From Ectobacillus funiculus (GTDB lineage: Bacteria > Bacillota > Bacilli > Bacillales > Bacillaceae_G): a stretch of 64,000 bases of DNA. Every line of letters starts with the position of its first letter. Within the stretch, counting starts at the first letter, position 1. Location: assembly GCF_004138295.1 (NCBI RefSeq), contig NZ_SCFM01000019.1:1-64000 (forward strand), read 5' to 3'. A model generated the notes under the pieces. The model saw nothing but the letters and a program-made list of their open reading frames with translations, had not been told where the DNA came from and ran no database searches. Below, one piece after another: positions 12,202-22,907 of the stretch. A program made the translations under genes and the position numbers.

Positions 12202-12335
12202 AAAGAAAACTCGCCGATTGGCGAGCCATGCCCTTGGGCGAAGACAGAGGCGTAGTTGCACTTATACTGTGTACCTAAAATTTCCGGCCACGTCGAATTT
12301 ACTTCCAGCTGGAAATTTATATTTTCTCACAGTGT
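12202..12335 (-). repeat. Dispersed ~134-bp repeat, copy 3 (tandem)
   Basis: Full-length minus-orientation unit. Its outer stem is ACTGTG with CACAGT, a compensatory change relative to ACTGTA/TACAGT. The 3' hairpin CTCGCC-aatc-GGCGAG is intact. It is head-to-tail with copy 4. Confidence 0.92.
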
Positions 12336-12465
12336 AAAGAAAACTCGCCGATTGGCGAGCCATTAGGTAAAGACAGAGGTGTAATTGTACCTATACTGTA
12401 TTCCTAAAATTTCTGGCTCCGCAGAATTTGCTTCTAGCTGGAAATTTACCCTTTCCTACAGTGTG
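12336..12465 (-). repeat. Dispersed ~134-bp repeat, copy 4 (tandem)
   Basis: Minus-orientation unit with outer stem ACTGTA/TACAGT and intact 3' hairpin. The middle is shortened: the CGCCCAAGGGC segment is partly deleted. Its 3' T-tract touches the first base of copy 3. Confidence 0.9.
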
Positions 12466-12602
12466 AACAAGCTATATCTCTTTATAGAAAGAATAGACCG
12501 TCATTCTTTTTAAGCCCTATGTATTATGGTATGCTAAGAGTTTGATGAAGTAAAGTATCCTATGTTTAATATACAAATAAAAGATAAATGAGGTGGATGG
12601 AC

Positions 12603-13979
12603 ATGGAATTTGATACAATCGCAGCTATCTCTACTGCGCTTGGAGAAGGAGCTATTGCGATTGTCCGGGTGAGTGGAGAAGATGCAGTGGAGAAGGTAAA
12701 CCGAATTTTTAAAGGAAAAGATTTAACAAAAGTGCCGTCACATACAATCCATTATGGAAACATAATTGTCCCGGATACAAATCAGATTATAGAGGAAGTA
12801 ATGGTTTCTGTAATGAGAGCGCCGAGGACATTCACACGTGAGGACATTGTTGAAGTGAACTGTCATGGAGGTCTGGTGTCAGTTAATAAGGTGCTGCAGC
12901 TGATTTTAACACAAGGAGTACGTTTAGCAGAGCCTGGTGAATTTACGAAGCGGGCCTTCTTAAATGGACGTATCGATTTATCACAAGCAGAAGCAGTCAT
13001 GGATCTAATCCGAGCAAAAACAGATCGTGCGATGAATGTTGCTATTGGTCAAATGGAGGGCCGGTTATCCAAGCTTATTAAGCGTTTGCGACAGGAATTG
13101 ATTGAAACATTAGCTCATGTAGAGGTAAATATTGATTATCCAGAGTACGATGATGTAGAAGAAATGACACATTCTGTTCTTATAGAGAAGGCAGAACGAG
13201 TTAGGGATGAAATCCGTAAGCTTTTGCAAACCTCAAAGCAAGGGAAAATCCTGCGGGAAGGAATTGCGACTGTTATTATTGGACGTCCTAATGTTGGAAA
13301 GTCTTCCCTTCTAAATAGTCTTGTTCAAGAGAAGAAAGCAATTGTTACAGATATTGCAGGAACAACGAGGGATGTTATTGAAGAATATGTTAACGTGCGC
13401 GGTGTACCGCTTCGTCTTATCGATACCGCTGGTATTCGAGAAACAAAGGACGTTGTAGAGCAAATAGGTGTTGAGCGTTCAAAGGAAATGCTGCAGCGTG
13501 CTGATCTTGTTTTATTGGTGTTAAATTATAATGAACGTCTAACAGCAGCAGATAAAGAACTATTTGAAGCGGTCCAAGAAAAGGATACAATCGTAATTGT
13601 AAATAAAACCGATTTACCGCAAAAAATCGATTTGGATGAAGTGAAGATTTTAGCGGGCAATGCAAAAATGATCACAACCTCTCTTATTGAAGAGCAAGGT
13701 GTGGATGAGTTAGAAAGAGCAATTGCCGAGTTGTTTTTTGAAGGATCCCTCGAAGCGGGAGATATCACATATGTATCTAATGCTCGGCATATTGGGTTAT
13801 TAGCACAGGCGGAGCGAACGATTGCAGATGCGATTGAAGCTGTTCATAATGGTATGCCCATTGATATGGTGCAAATTGATTTAACGAGAACCTGGGAGAT
13901 ACTTGGTGAAGTAACAGGAGAAACTATACATGAAAGCTTGCTCGATCAATTATTCTCTCAGTTTTGTCTTGGAAAGTAA
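12603..13979 (+). CDS. mnmE: tRNA modification GTPase MnmE
   Basis: MnmE, with MnmG, installs the (carboxymethyl)aminomethyl group on wobble uridine 34 of tRNAs. The 458-residue protein has the tetrahydrofolate-binding N-domain ([23 protein letters not shown]), a helical domain, and an inserted G domain with G1 GRPNVGKSS (227-235), DTAGIRET and NKTD. It ends in the essential C-terminal FCLGK, whose Cys is characteristic. I chose the ATG at 12603, preceded by GAGGTGG, because homologues begin MEFDTI. It is followed by mnmG after 22 nt. Confidence 0.97.
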   Translation: MEFDTIAAISTALGEGAIAIVRVSGEDAVEKVNRIFKGKDLTKVPSHTIHYGNIIVPDTNQIIEEVMVSVMRAPRTFTREDIVEVNCHGGLVSVNKVLQLILTQGVRLAEPGEFTKRAFLNGRIDLSQAEAVMDLIRAKTDRAMNVAIGQMEGRLSKLIKRLRQELIETLAHVEVNIDYPEYDDVEEMTHSVLIEKAERVRDEIRKLLQTSKQGKILREGIATVIIGRPNVGKSSLLNSLVQEKKAIVTDIAGTTRDVIEEYVNVRGVPLRLIDTAGIRETKDVVEQIGVERSKEMLQRADLVLLVLNYNERLTAADKELFEAVQEKDTIVIVNKTDLPQKIDLDEVKILAGNAKMITTSLIEEQGVDELERAIAELFFEGSLEAGDITYVSNARHIGLLAQAERTIADAIEAVHNGMPIDMVQIDLTRTWEILGEVTGETIHESLLDQLFSQFCLGK

Positions 13980-14001
13980 TGCAATGAAGGAGGAATGAAG
14001 T

Positions 14002-15891
14002 ATGGGATACAAGGCCGGTTCTTATGATGTAATCGTAATCGGCGCAGGCCACGCAGGTTGTGAAGCTGGCTTAGCTGCTGCTCGTATGGGAGCAAAAACG
14101 TTGATGTTAACAATCAACTTAGATATGGTGGCATTTATGCCATGTAATCCTTCTGTCGGTGGCCCGGCAAAGGGGATTGTTGTACGTGAGCTAGATGCAT
14201 TAGGCGGGGAAATGGGCCGGAATATTGATAAAACACATATTCAAATGCGTATGCTAAATACCGGAAAAGGACCCGCTGTCCGTGCCTTGCGTGCACAAGC
14301 GGATAAGTTCGCCTATCAACACGAGATGAAAAAAACGATGGAAAATACACCTAATCTTTCCTTGCAGCAGGGCATGGTTGAACGGCTAATCGTGGAGGAA
14401 GGTATATGCACAGGTGTTATTACAAAGACAGGGGCAGAGTATGAAGCAAAGACTGTTGTTATTACGACAGGAACATTTTTGCGCGGGGAGATTATTATCG
14501 GTGATTTGAAATACTCAAGCGGGCCGAATAATCAGCAGCCATCAGTCAAGCTTTCAGAGCATTTAGAGGAATTGGGCCTTGAGTTGGTACGCTTTAAAAC
14601 GGGAACTCCGCCACGTGTACACAGCGAGACAATTGATTACAGCAAAACTGAAATTCAGCCTGGAGACGAAACGCCTCGAGCATTTTCCTTTGAGACAACA
14701 AAGTTTATTTTAGACCAAATTCCATGCTGGTTAACGTATACGAGCGAAGAAACACATCGCCTTATTGATGCGAACCTACATCGCTCAGCGATGTATTCAG
14801 GTATGATTAAAGGTACAGGGCCACGCTATTGCCCATCCATTGAAGATAAGGTAGTACGCTTCCACGATAAGCCAAGGCATCAAATTTTCCTAGAGCCAGA
14901 AGGACGGCATACACAAGAGGTTTATGTACAAGGATTATCCACAAGTTTACCAGAGGATGTACAGCGTGAAATTTTGCGTACAATACCTGGACTTGAAAAT
15001 GTAGAGATGATGCGGACGGGTTATGCTATTGAATATGATGCAATTGTACCAACTCAGCTTTGGCCGACATTAGAAACAAAAAATATTAAAAGTTTATATA
15101 CAGCAGGACAGATTAACGGAACATCTGGCTATGAGGAAGCAGCAGGACAAGGATTGATGGCTGGAATTAATGCGGCTTGTAGAGCTTTGGGAAAACAAGA
15201 AGTTATACTAGATCGTTCAGAGGCTTACATTGGTGTATTAATTGATGATTTAGTAACAAAGGGAACGAATGAGCCATATCGTTTATTAACTTCACGTGCT
15301 GAATATCGTTTATTGCTCCGTCATGATAATGCTGATTTGCGCCTTACAGAAATTGGGTATAAAATTGGTCTTATTCCAGAGGAGCGTTATGCTCGTTTTC
15401 AAACGAAAAAAGAACAAATTGAGCGTGAAAAGGACCGCCTTGCAGGTTTAATCATTAAGCCGCGTGCTGAAGTACAGGAACTCATTCGCAATGCTGGGGG
15501 GAGTGAGCTAAAGGACGGTATTCGTGCAAGTGATCTGTTGAGAAGAACAGAGATGACATATGAGCATATCCGTAACATTTCTCCAAGTGAGGATTTCATC
15601 CCGGCTGAAGTAGCGGAACAGGTTGAAATTCAAATTAAATATGAGGGCTACATCGAAAAGTCCATTCAACAAGTAGAGAGAATGAAAAAAATGGAAAACA
15701 AGAAGATTCCGGTTGATATTGACTATGATGCAATTACGGGCTTGGCATCAGAAGCTCGTCAAAAGCTTAAGCAGGTGCGTCCGCTTTCTGTTGGGCAGGC
15801 CTCCCGTATTTCCGGCGTAAACCCTGCAGACGTTTCTATTTTACTTGTATATCTTGAGCAAGGAAAAATCGCAAGAGTATCGAACCAATAA
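14002..15891 (+). CDS. mnmG: tRNA uridine-5-carboxymethylaminomethyl synthesis enzyme MnmG
   Basis: MnmG (GidA) is the FAD/NADH-dependent partner of MnmE. The 629-residue protein has the dinucleotide-binding motif [19 protein letters not shown], the conserved [11 protein letters not shown] and [13 protein letters not shown] blocks, and [12 protein letters not shown]. The C-terminal helical domain that binds MnmE contains [25 protein letters not shown]. Length is typical. GAAGGAGG precedes the ATG. It is the second gene of an mnmE-mnmG-rsmG run. Confidence 0.97.
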   Translation: MGYKAGSYDVIVIGAGHAGCEAGLAAARMGAKTLMLTINLDMVAFMPCNPSVGGPAKGIVVRELDALGGEMGRNIDKTHIQMRMLNTGKGPAVRALRAQADKFAYQHEMKKTMENTPNLSLQQGMVERLIVEEGICTGVITKTGAEYEAKTVVITTGTFLRGEIIIGDLKYSSGPNNQQPSVKLSEHLEELGLELVRFKTGTPPRVHSETIDYSKTEIQPGDETPRAFSFETTKFILDQIPCWLTYTSEETHRLIDANLHRSAMYSGMIKGTGPRYCPSIEDKVVRFHDKPRHQIFLEPEGRHTQEVYVQGLSTSLPEDVQREILRTIPGLENVEMMRTGYAIEYDAIVPTQLWPTLETKNIKSLYTAGQINGTSGYEEAAGQGLMAGINAACRALGKQEVILDRSEAYIGVLIDDLVTKGTNEPYRLLTSRAEYRLLLRHDNADLRLTEIGYKIGLIPEERYARFQTKKEQIEREKDRLAGLIIKPRAEVQELIRNAGGSELKDGIRASDLLRRTEMTYEHIRNISPSEDFIPAEVAEQVEIQIKYEGYIEKSIQQVERMKKMENKKIPVDIDYDAITGLASEARQKLKQVRPLSVGQASRISGVNPADVSILLVYLEQGKIARVSNQ

Positions 15892-15912
15892 AGAGTTAGG
15901 GGATATTACTGT

Positions 15913-16632
15913 ATGAATGCGCAACAGTTTCAAAATATGCTCCAGGAGAAAGGGATTTCTCTCTCTCCTGAACAAATGCAACAATTCGAAAGATATTATG
16001 AGCTGCTCATAGAGTGGAATGAGAAAATGAATCTAACAGCTATTGTAGAAAAAGAGGAAGTATATTTAAAGCACTTTTTTGACTCTATTACAGCAGCCTT
16101 TTATCATGACTTTTCCAAGCCGCTTTCTCTTTGTGACGTCGGTGCTGGAGCTGGGTTTCCAAGTATCCCCTTGAAAATCTGCTTTCCGGAGCTGAAGGTT
16201 ACAATTGTAGACTCTCTGCAAAAAAGAATTACTTTTTTAAATCAGTTAGCAACAGATTTAAACCTAAAGAATGTAACTTTTTATCATGACCGTGCGGAGA
16301 CATTTGGACGAAGAGAAGAGATTCGTGAATCATTTGATATTGTGACGGCACGTGCCGTTGCTCGACTTTCCGTCTTGAGTGAGTTATGCCTTCCTTTAGT
16401 AAAGGTTGGCGGCGCCTTTATTGCTATGAAGGGAGCTGCTGCAAAAGAGGAGCTTGAGAGCGGAAAACATGCTGTGCAAGTGTTAGGTGGGGAAGTAAAG
16501 CAAATTTCGACCTTCCAACTACCAGTAGAAGAAAGTGAACGTAATATTCTCTATATTGAAAAGAAGAGAAAAACTCCAAAGAAGTATCCTCGTAAACCTG
16601 GGATGCCGAACAAAGTGCCTATTGAAAAATAA
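15913..16632 (+). CDS. rsmG: 16S rRNA (guanine527-N7) methyltransferase RsmG
   Basis: RsmG (GidB) methylates G527 of 16S rRNA using S-adenosylmethionine; loss gives low-level streptomycin resistance in several bacteria. The 239-residue protein has motif [16 protein letters not shown], the second strand [14 protein letters not shown] and the family region [18 protein letters not shown]. The basic tail [19 protein letters not shown] is the usual C-terminus. It sits 21 nt after mnmG. Confidence 0.97.
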   Translation: MNAQQFQNMLQEKGISLSPEQMQQFERYYELLIEWNEKMNLTAIVEKEEVYLKHFFDSITAAFYHDFSKPLSLCDVGAGAGFPSIPLKICFPELKVTIVDSLQKRITFLNQLATDLNLKNVTFYHDRAETFGRREEIRESFDIVTARAVARLSVLSELCLPLVKVGGAFIAMKGAAAKEELESGKHAVQVLGGEVKQISTFQLPVEESERNILYIEKKRKTPKKYPRKPGMPNKVPIEK

Positions 16633-16637
16633 AATGT

Positions 16638-16674
16638 ATTGTGAGTAACATGGGGATATGTACATACTCACAAT
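16638..16674 (+). terminator. Hairpin after rsmG
   Basis: ATTGTGAGTA and TACTCACAAT form a perfect 10-bp stem with a 17-nt loop, followed by GGTGTTTTA. The weak T-tract makes it a probable but not strong terminator between rsmG and noc. Confidence 0.55.
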
Positions 16675-16740
16675 GGTGTTTTACCTGAAACACTTTATAT
16701 AGAGAAAGTATCCAATAGGAGTTAAGGGTGGTGGAGTACA

Positions 16741-17592
16741 ATGAAGAATACGTTCTCCCGTCTATTTGGATTTGGAGAGAGGGACACAGAAATAACCCTG
16801 CATGAGGAAGCGCGCGAAGAGATAAAGCAAATTCCTATTGCAGATATTATTCCAAACCGCTATCAACCACGCACTGTTTTTGATGATAGAAGAATTGAGG
16901 AACTTGCTCTTACTATTCGAACACATGGTATCATCCAACCTATTGTCGTTCGTGCGTATGGTATGGGACAATATGAGATTATTGCCGGGGAAAGAAGATT
17001 TCGGGCCGTTACAAAGCTGGGATGGGAGACTATTCCGGCTGTTGTAAAAAATATGAGTGATACAGAAACCGCTTCGGTTGCTTTAATTGAAAACCTGCAG
17101 CGAGAAGAGTTAACAGCTATTGAAGAGGCCTTTGCTTATCAAAAGTTATTAGAGCTGCATGATTTAACGCAGGAAGCTCTTGCGCAACGTCTCGGAAGAG
17201 GACAATCAACTGTTGCAAACAAGCTTCGGCTGTTAAAGCTCCCAGAGGAAGTAAAACAATCCCTATTAGAGAAAAGAATTACAGAACGTCATGCACGTGC
17301 TATCATTCCATTAAAAAATAAAGAACAGCAGTTAAAGGTATTACAAGAAATCGAGGAAAAGCAGTTAAATGTGAAGCAAACTGAGGAGCGGGTTGAAAGG
17401 CTTTTAGAAATGACTGCTCCTAAAGCTAAGGCGAAGCAGAAACGAAAGGCTTTTAGTCGGGATACACGCATTGCAATGAACACAATTCGTCAATCATTAG
17501 AAATGGTGTCGAACAGTGGATTACAGGTAAATGCTGAAGAAAAGGAATTTGAGGAGTATTATCAGATTACAATTACAATTCCAAAGAAGTAA
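16741..17592 (+). CDS. noc: Nucleoid occlusion protein Noc
   Basis: Noc is a ParB paralogue that binds Noc-binding sites and blocks division over the nucleoid. The 283-residue protein starts with an amphipathic membrane-targeting segment ([14 protein letters not shown]). It continues with the ParB N-domain, a CTP-binding fold with GERRFRA, a helix-turn-helix ([21 protein letters not shown]) and a C-terminal dimerisation domain. It differs from Spo0J below in lacking the QALFPD-type N-terminus that contacts Soj. AAGGGTGGTGG precedes the ATG. Confidence 0.96.
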   Translation: MKNTFSRLFGFGERDTEITLHEEAREEIKQIPIADIIPNRYQPRTVFDDRRIEELALTIRTHGIIQPIVVRAYGMGQYEIIAGERRFRAVTKLGWETIPAVVKNMSDTETASVALIENLQREELTAIEEAFAYQKLLELHDLTQEALAQRLGRGQSTVANKLRLLKLPEEVKQSLLEKRITERHARAIIPLKNKEQQLKVLQEIEEKQLNVKQTEERVERLLEMTAPKAKAKQKRKAFSRDTRIAMNTIRQSLEMVSNSGLQVNAEEKEFEEYYQITITIPKK

Positions 17593-17607
17593 TAGAATTA
17601 AGTAGCT

Positions 17608-17643
17608 AAAAGACTTTTCCTATCCAACGGAGAAGTCTTTTTT
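17608..17643 (+). terminator. noc intrinsic terminator
   Basis: AAAAGACTTTTC and GGAGAAGTCTTTTTT form a stem with T-tract just after noc. A remnant of the dispersed repeat starts directly after the T-run. Confidence 0.8.
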
Positions 17644-17696
17644 ACACTGAAAATATAACTTTTTGAGGATCCCTGGCCGATCGGCAAGTTTTCTTT
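17643..17696 (+). repeat. Dispersed repeat, internally deleted copy
   Basis: It begins ACACTGAAAATATAA like a repeat 5' end and finishes GGCCGATCGGCAAGTTTTCTTT like a repeat 3' end, with the middle missing. It abuts the noc terminator on one side and copy 5 on the other. Confidence 0.7.
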
Positions 17697-17825
17697 ACAC
17701 TGTAGGAAAGTATAAATTTCTAGCCAGAAGTGAACTTGACGTAGCGAGGAATTTTAAGAATACAGTATAAGTAGGGCTGCGCCTCTGTCTTCGTCTATCA
17801 GCTTGCCAATCAGCAAGTTTTCTTT
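17697..17825 (+). repeat. Dispersed ~134-bp repeat, copy 5
   Basis: Plus orientation with outer stem ACTGTA/TACAGT. The 3' hairpin is CTTGCC-aatc-AGCAAG, where CTTGC/GCAAG replaces CTCGC/GCGAG, a compensatory pair change that keeps the stem. Head-to-tail with the deleted copy before it. Confidence 0.9.
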
Positions 17826-17972
17826 AGATATTTTATAATCTAAAAAGCAGGAGATTACGAATGAGATTTTGAAGTTAAATACAGAAATAAAAATGAAAGC
17901 AGGCTCGTTCGTGTTACAATAAGAATGGTGTCTGCTAACAGAACGGACAGAAAGTTGAAAGTAGGTGACAAC

Positions 17973-18734
17973 ATGGGAACTATCATTTCAATTGCGAATC
18001 AAAAAGGGGGAGTTGGAAAAACAACAACTTCCGTGAATTTAGGTGCCGGTTTAGCTTGTTTAGGGAAAAAGGTTCTTCTTGTTGACATTGACGCACAAGG
18101 GAATGCAACTACGGGAGTTGGCATAGATAAAGCAGCTATAGAGCAATGCGTATATAATGTGCTTGTAGAGGACCAGGATATTCGAGCTATTATAAAGCCG
18201 ACTACAGTAAAAGATCTGGATATTCTTCCAGCAACTATTCAATTGGCAGGAGCAGAAATTGAACTTGTACCGACAATATCAAGGGAGATTCGTCTGAAAC
18301 GTGCCCTTCAGCCTGTTCGAGATGAGTATGATTACATCATTATTGACTGTCCTCCTTCTCTCGGACTACTGACAATTAATGCATTAACAGCTTCTGATTC
18401 AGTTATCATCCCTGTCCAATGTGAATATTACGCTATGGAAGGACTCAGCCAACTTTTAAATACTGTTCGGCTTGTACAAAAGCATTTAAACAAAGAGCTT
18501 GCTATTCAAGGAGTCCTTTTAACAATGCTTGATGCTAGAACAAATCTTGGTCTTCAAGTAATCGATGAGGTGAAGAAATATTTTAGGGATAAGGTGTATC
18601 GCTCCGTTATTCCGAGAAATGTTCGTTTAAGTGAGGCACCAAGTCATGGCAAACCAATTATGTTATATGATGCTAAGTCAAGAGGTTCAGAAGTGTACTT
18701 AGATTTAGCAAAGGAAGTGATTACAGGTGGCTAA
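17973..18734 (+). CDS. soj: Chromosome-partitioning ATPase Soj/ParA
   Basis: Soj is the ParA ATPase that acts with Spo0J in origin segregation and controls DnaA. The 253-residue protein has the deviant Walker A KGGVGKTT (11-18), ADP-binding DAQGNATTG, and Walker [12 protein letters not shown]. The ATG at 17973 is preceded by AGGTGACAAC; an upstream in-frame start would add 16 non-conserved residues. It overlaps spo0J by 8 nt, so the pair is translationally coupled. Confidence 0.97.
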   Translation: MGTIISIANQKGGVGKTTTSVNLGAGLACLGKKVLLVDIDAQGNATTGVGIDKAAIEQCVYNVLVEDQDIRAIIKPTTVKDLDILPATIQLAGAEIELVPTISREIRLKRALQPVRDEYDYIIIDCPPSLGLLTINALTASDSVIIPVQCEYYAMEGLSQLLNTVRLVQKHLNKELAIQGVLLTMLDARTNLGLQVIDEVKKYFRDKVYRSVIPRNVRLSEAPSHGKPIMLYDAKSRGSEVYLDLAKEVITGG

Positions 18735-19581
18735 AGGCCTTGGAAAGGGAATTCAAGCTTTATTTCCGGATTTGGATGTCACGGAAGAAGAAGCTGTGAA
18801 GGAAATTGCAATTAACCAGCTGCGGCCCAATCCATACCAACCGCGAAAACACTTTCAGGAAGAAGCGATTCAAGAATTAAAAGAATCTATTCTTGAATAT
18901 GGCATTATACAGCCTATTATTGTGAGGAAGAGTATTAAAGGTTATGAAATTGTAGCAGGAGAACGAAGATTCCGGGCTGCGAAGGAAGCAAACTTAGAAA
19001 CTGTACCTGTTGTGATAAGAGGTTTGACAGACCAGCAAATGATGGAATTGGCGTTGCTGGAAAATCTACAGCGGGAAGATCTAACACCGATGGAAGAAGC
19101 GTCTGCCTATCAGCTGTTAATGGATGAATTAAAACTCACTCAGGATCAGTTGGCAAAACGTCTTGGAAAAAGTAGACCGCATATTTCTAATCATATACGC
19201 CTCCTCTCCCTTCCTGAGGATATTCAACAGCTGATCTCAAATGGAACTCTTTCTATGGGACATGGAAGAACTTTGTTAGGCTTAAAAGATAAAACGAAAA
19301 TAGCAACTGTTGTAAAGCAGATTGAAAAAGAGGGCCTTAATGTAAGGCAATTAGAGCAGCTTATTCAACGGATAAATCAAGATGTTTCACGTGAAACAAA
19401 AGAGGATAAAAAGGAGAAAAATATCTTTTTTCAAGAACAGGAATCCTTCCTTCGTGATCATTTTGGAACAGCTGTTAAAATTAGCAAAGGCAGCAAAAAA
19501 GGTAAAATAGAAATTGATTTCTTTAGTGAAGAAGACTTACAGCGTATTCTGGACCTTCTTGCTGGAGAAAATAAGAAATAA
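18727..19581 (+). CDS. spo0J: Chromosome-partitioning protein Spo0J/ParB
   Basis: Spo0J is the parS-binding CTPase that loads condensin at the origin and regulates Soj. The 284-residue protein has the Soj-activating N-terminus ([12 protein letters not shown]), the ParB domain with GERRFRA and [14 protein letters not shown], a helix-turn-helix ([24 protein letters not shown]) and a C-terminal dimerisation domain. Start GTG at 18727. Its own coding sequence contains a perfect parS site at 19383-19398, as in B. subtilis. Confidence 0.97.
   Translation: MAKGLGKGIQALFPDLDVTEEEAVKEIAINQLRPNPYQPRKHFQEEAIQELKESILEYGIIQPIIVRKSIKGYEIVAGERRFRAAKEANLETVPVVIRGLTDQQMMELALLENLQREDLTPMEEASAYQLLMDELKLTQDQLAKRLGKSRPHISNHIRLLSLPEDIQQLISNGTLSMGHGRTLLGLKDKTKIATVVKQIEKEGLNVRQLEQLIQRINQDVSRETKEDKKEKNIFFQEQESFLRDHFGTAVKISKGSKKGKIEIDFFSEEDLQRILDLLAGENKK
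19383..19398. promoter_or_regulatory. parS: parS site (perfect 16-mer) inside spo0J
   Basis: TGTTTCACGTGAAACA is an exact match to the Bacillus parS consensus bound by Spo0J. The in-gene position near the 3' end of spo0J matches the well-known B. subtilis site. Confidence 0.95.
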
Positions 19582-19606
19582 ACCATCCTCATAGATGGTT
19601 TATTTT
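19577..19606. terminator. Bidirectional terminator between spo0J and yyaC
   Basis: AAATAAACCATC-ctcata-GATGGTTTATTT is flanked by A- and T-rich tracts, so it can end transcripts from both convergent genes. Confidence 0.85.
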
Positions 19607-20194
19607 TTTGGATACTGTCAGATACCGATCTGTTTTTTGAATGCCCGCAGCAATAACATCAGCCATTTTCATTACTAGATTTAACCTTGTGTTCTGTAAT
19701 ACAAAAAACTCCATGAATCCTTGAATATTCACAACACCATGGATGTGTATGTTTCCAACAGGAGGAAGTTTTTTATTCATTGCTGCACCAGGCCTGCTTG
19801 GGCCTTGGCCAACAGAAATTGCGCCAATGCTTTGAGCTTTGCCAAGACATGCATCGAGTGCTATTACAAAAGGTTGTACATATTGTTTTTTGATAGATAG
19901 GAGAGTTTCTTCTAGGTTCAGGGCATGAACAGGGTCCTCTAAGGTCCCGAATACATTGAAATTCTCTAAGCTTCGTTCAGAGAGTTTGGAACCAACGAGC
20001 GGACCAAGGGAATCTCCTGTAGAACGATCTGTTCCGATACAAACAAGAACAATAGGATTTGTTATTTTTTCTGTAAGATGGACGGACAATAAACGACTTA
20101 AGCGATCTCCAGCTGCTGTTTCATGGTAGAAAACAGATTGTGGTCCCTTATCAAAGAAAGGATTTTTCTTCAGCGTTTCTAAATTCACAAGCAT
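19589..20194 (-). CDS. yyaC: Spore protease-like protein YyaC (DUF1256)
   Basis: YyaC is a conserved Firmicute sporulation protein related in fold to the germination protease Gpr and hydrogenase-maturation proteases; its substrate is unknown. The 201-residue protein contains VCIGTDRSTGDSLGPLVGSKL, typical of the family, then IALDACLGKAQSIGAISVGQGPSRPGAAMNK. It is convergent with spo0J and its position there is conserved in Bacillus. No export signal is evident. Family assignment is firm; biochemical role is not. Confidence 0.92.
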   Translation of the reverse strand: MLVNLETLKKNPFFDKGPQSVFYHETAAGDRLSRLLSVHLTEKITNPIVLVCIGTDRSTGDSLGPLVGSKLSERSLENFNVFGTLEDPVHALNLEETLLSIKKQYVQPFVIALDACLGKAQSIGAISVGQGPSRPGAAMNKKLPPVGNIHIHGVVNIQGFMEFFVLQNTRLNLVMKMADVIAAGIQKTDRYLTVSKKINHL

Positions 20195-20360
20195 CCACCC
20201 TTTATTGTAATGTTATCAGTATATAAAAAATAATTCCAATTTATACCTGTTTGTATAAAAAATAAAGAACCTGTCATCAGAATGTTTTAGAAGCAAATCA
20301 GGAATTCTGTTACAATAAGGAGTGGATTCGATAACCGAAATAAGAGAAAGGCAGGTTAAA

Positions 20361-21242
20361 ATGACTGAGCTCGATAATTTGTATGTAAAATTTACAGCCT
20401 ATCTTCTAGATCCTACTTTATGGCAAAGAACTGGAATTTCAATTCTTAAAATTATCTTTATTATTGCGGCAGCGAGTGTGGTAATTCGCGCTGGGCGGGC
20501 AATTATTCAAAAAGCCTTTAAAATCAAAACAAGGAACCCGCTCCAAATGTCGGAACGTCGACTGGCCACGATTGCTAAATTATTGGAAAATGTTCTTACT
20601 TATGCAGTGTTTTTTGTTGTGATTGTTATGATTCTTGGAGTACTCGGTATTGATACAAAAGGATTAATTGCGGGAGCTGGTGTCGTTGGGCTGGCCGTTG
20701 GATTTGGTGCACAAAACTTAGTTCGTGATGTAATTACCGGCTTCTTTATTTTATTAGAGGATCAGTTTTCAGTAGGTGACTATGTTCGAGTAGGCAATTT
20801 TGAAGGAACTATCCAAGAAATTGGATTGCGTACAACGAAAATCAAAAATTGGACGGGTGAATTACATATTCTTCCAAATGGGAATATTAAGGAAGTAACA
20901 AATTTCTCTTTAAATAATAGTGTAGCATTTGTTGATATAAGCATTTCCTACGAGAGCGATATTCATCATGCAGAACGAGTAATAGAAGACTTATTAGATG
21001 AGCTTCCTATGCGCTATGAGCAAATGGTGAAACGTCCGGAGTTATTGGGAGTTCAGCAGATAGGGAATTCAGAAGTCACGCTTCGTGTCACTTGTGAAAC
21101 ACAGCCGATGCAGCATTTTGCTGTTTCAAGAGCATTACGTAAGGAAATTAAGCTGCGGCTTGATGAAAATGGAATCGAAATTCCATACCCGCGTATGGTT
21201 CTATATAGTCGTCAAGGGAATGAAACAAAGCAGGCGAACTGA
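20361..21242 (+). CDS. Small-conductance mechanosensitive channel (MscS family)
   Basis: MscS channels open on hypo-osmotic shock. The product (293 residues from the ATG at 20361) has three transmembrane helices. The third is a Gly/Ala-rich pore helix (GLIAGAGVVGLAVGFGAQNLVRDVITGFF), followed by the beta domain (VGDYVRVGNFEGTIQEIGLRTTKI, HILPNGNI) and the alpha/beta C-domain (GIEIPYPRMVLYSR). A GTG 39 nt upstream is an alternative start; homologues start near MTELDNLYVKF. The neighbouring yyzM and ychF are conserved in this order. Confidence 0.92.
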   Translation: MTELDNLYVKFTAYLLDPTLWQRTGISILKIIFIIAAASVVIRAGRAIIQKAFKIKTRNPLQMSERRLATIAKLLENVLTYAVFFVVIVMILGVLGIDTKGLIAGAGVVGLAVGFGAQNLVRDVITGFFILLEDQFSVGDYVRVGNFEGTIQEIGLRTTKIKNWTGELHILPNGNIKEVTNFSLNNSVAFVDISISYESDIHHAERVIEDLLDELPMRYEQMVKRPELLGVQQIGNSEVTLRVTCETQPMQHFAVSRALRKEIKLRLDENGIEIPYPRMVLYSRQGNETKQAN

Positions 21243-21268
21243 TATTAAGCAAGAGGAGTTTAGAGATT

Positions 21269-21475
21269 ATGGAGCAGAAGCAATATGATTTAAATGATGT
21301 TGTGGAAATGAAAAAGCCTCATCCATGTGGAGTAAACCGCTGGAAAATTATTCGAATGGGAATGGATATTCGGGTTAAGTGTGAAGGCTGCTCTCATTCT
21401 GTTTTAATTCCGCGGCGGGAATTTGATCGAAAACTAAAGAAGGTACTTGTTAGACAAGAAGATAGTGAAGCTTGA
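21269..21475 (+). CDS. yyzM: DUF951 family protein YyzM
   Basis: A 68-residue conserved protein of unknown function found between the MscS channel and ychF in Bacillus. The core is YDLNDVVEMKKPHPCGVNRWKI then GMDIRVKCEGC, with two Cys (CGVN and CEGC) that could bind metal or nucleic acid as in small zinc-ribbon or S4/OB-like proteins; this is inference. GAGGAG-type Shine-Dalgarno precedes the ATG. Confidence 0.9.
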   Translation: MEQKQYDLNDVVEMKKPHPCGVNRWKIIRMGMDIRVKCEGCSHSVLIPRREFDRKLKKVLVRQEDSEA

Positions 21476-21563
21476 GCAGCCGCCTTGTGCGGCTGTTTCT
21501 ATGCTTGTCATTTCATGTATTACTATCTATAATGATGAAAGATTACTTATGGGAGTGAAAGCA

Positions 21564-22664
21564 ATGGGATTAACAGCTGGGATCGTTGGCTTACCAAACG
21601 TAGGGAAGTCAACGCTGTTTAATGCAATTACGCAAGCAGGTGCAGAATCCGCCAATTATCCATTCTGTACAATTGACCCGAACGTAGGGATTGTAGAAGT
21701 ACCGGATCACCGTTTGAATAAGCTTACCGAGCTTGTACAGCCGAAGAAAACAGTTCCGACTGTGTTTGAGTTCACTGATATTGCTGGTATTGTAAAGGGT
21801 GCGAGTAAGGGAGAAGGATTAGGGAATAAGTTCTTATCTCATATTCGTCAAGTGGATGCAATTTGCCAAGTTGTTCGCTGCTTTGAAGATGAAAATATTA
21901 CACATGTATCTGGTAAAGTAGATCCAATTGCGGATATTGAGACGATTAACTTGGAATTAATTTTGGCAGACTTGGAATCAGTAGAAAAGAGAATTGACCG
22001 TGTTGCTAAGCTGGCTAAGCAAAAGGATAAGGAAGCAGCATATGAGCATGATATTTTAGTTCGTTTGAAGGACGCATTTGAAAAAGATCAGCCTGCTCGT
22101 ACAGTAGAATTTACAGAAGAAGAAATGAAGGTTGTCAGAGCTCTTCATCTTTTAACAATTAAGCCGATGCTATATGTAGCAAATGTCGGAGAAGATGATA
22201 TTATCGATCCTTCAGGTAATGAGTATGTACAAATGGTTAAAGAATTTGCTGCGAAGGATAATGCAGAAGTTATTGTTGTTTGCGCAAAAATTGAAGCTGA
22301 AATCTCAGAATTGGATGATGAAGAGAAAAAGGCCTTCTTAGAAGAATTAGGGATTGAAGAATCCGGGTTGGATCAATTGATTCGAGCAGCTTACCATTTG
22401 CTTGGTCTTGCTACGTATTTTACAGCAGGTGTACAAGAGGTTCGTGCATGGACGTTCCGTAAAGGAATGAAGGCACCTCAATGTGCGGGGATTATTCATA
22501 CTGATTTTGAAAGAGGCTTTATCCGAGCAGAAACAGTATCTTATGATGATTTGCTTCAGAATGGCTCAATGACTGCTGCTCGTGAAGCTGGAAAAGTACG
22601 TTTAGAAGGAAAAGAGTATATTATGAAGGACGGAGATGTGGTACACTTCCGTTTTAATGTATAA
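21564..22664 (+). CDS. ychF: Redox-regulated ribosome-binding ATPase YchF
   Basis: YchF is an Obg-family P-loop protein that prefers ATP and binds ribosomes. The 366-residue form has G1 GLPNVGKST (9-17), a switch region DIAGIVKGASKGEGLGNKFL, a coiled-coil insert (ESVEKRIDRVAKLAKQK) and the C-terminal TGS domain (LLGLATYFTAGVQEVRAWTFRKG...GDVVHFRFNV). The ATG at 21564 has GGGAGTG upstream and matches homologues; an in-frame upstream extension overlaps yyzM and is not conserved. Confidence 0.97.
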   Translation: MGLTAGIVGLPNVGKSTLFNAITQAGAESANYPFCTIDPNVGIVEVPDHRLNKLTELVQPKKTVPTVFEFTDIAGIVKGASKGEGLGNKFLSHIRQVDAICQVVRCFEDENITHVSGKVDPIADIETINLELILADLESVEKRIDRVAKLAKQKDKEAAYEHDILVRLKDAFEKDQPARTVEFTEEEMKVVRALHLLTIKPMLYVANVGEDDIIDPSGNEYVQMVKEFAAKDNAEVIVVCAKIEAEISELDDEEKKAFLEELGIEESGLDQLIRAAYHLLGLATYFTAGVQEVRAWTFRKGMKAPQCAGIIHTDFERGFIRAETVSYDDLLQNGSMTAAREAGKVRLEGKEYIMKDGDVVHFRFNV

Positions 22665-22683
22665 GAATGCTTTTTAATGAAAT

Positions 22684-22726
22684 GGCATGTTCTTTGCTTT
22701 TGGCATAAGACATGCTGTTTTATTTT
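22684..22726 (+). terminator. ychF terminator
   Basis: GGCATGTTCTT pairs imperfectly with AAGACATGC, followed by TGTTTTATTTT. The truncated repeat copy 6 starts just after the T-rich tract. Confidence 0.6.
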
Positions 22727-22822
22727 GCACTTTCAGGAAGTATAAATTTCTAGCTGGAGACAATTCGACGTAGTGAAAAATTTTAGGGGTAAAGTATAGG
22801 TAGGGCTCGCCAATCAGCGAGT
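22727..22822 (+). repeat. Dispersed repeat, copy 6 (truncated)
   Basis: It keeps the 5' arm (GCACTTTCAGGAAGTATAAA), the inner stem and AAAGTATA. The CTACGCCTCTGTCTTCGCCC segment is deleted so that the GGGCTCGCCAATCAGCGAG hairpin follows directly. The final T-tract is lost (GTGAAAAATT). Confidence 0.85.
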
Positions 22823-22907
22823 GAAAAATTAAGTAGTAACAGACAGGCCTTAACCTTCCTATCCTTAGAGGGAAGCTAGACTCGTTTCACTTTTCTTTTT
22901 CAGCTAG

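Noticed and set aside
21447-21563. N-terminal extension of YchF
   Set aside because: The in-frame extension overlaps yyzM, is not family-like, and the ATG at 21564 has a good ribosome-binding site and conserved MGLTAGIVG start.
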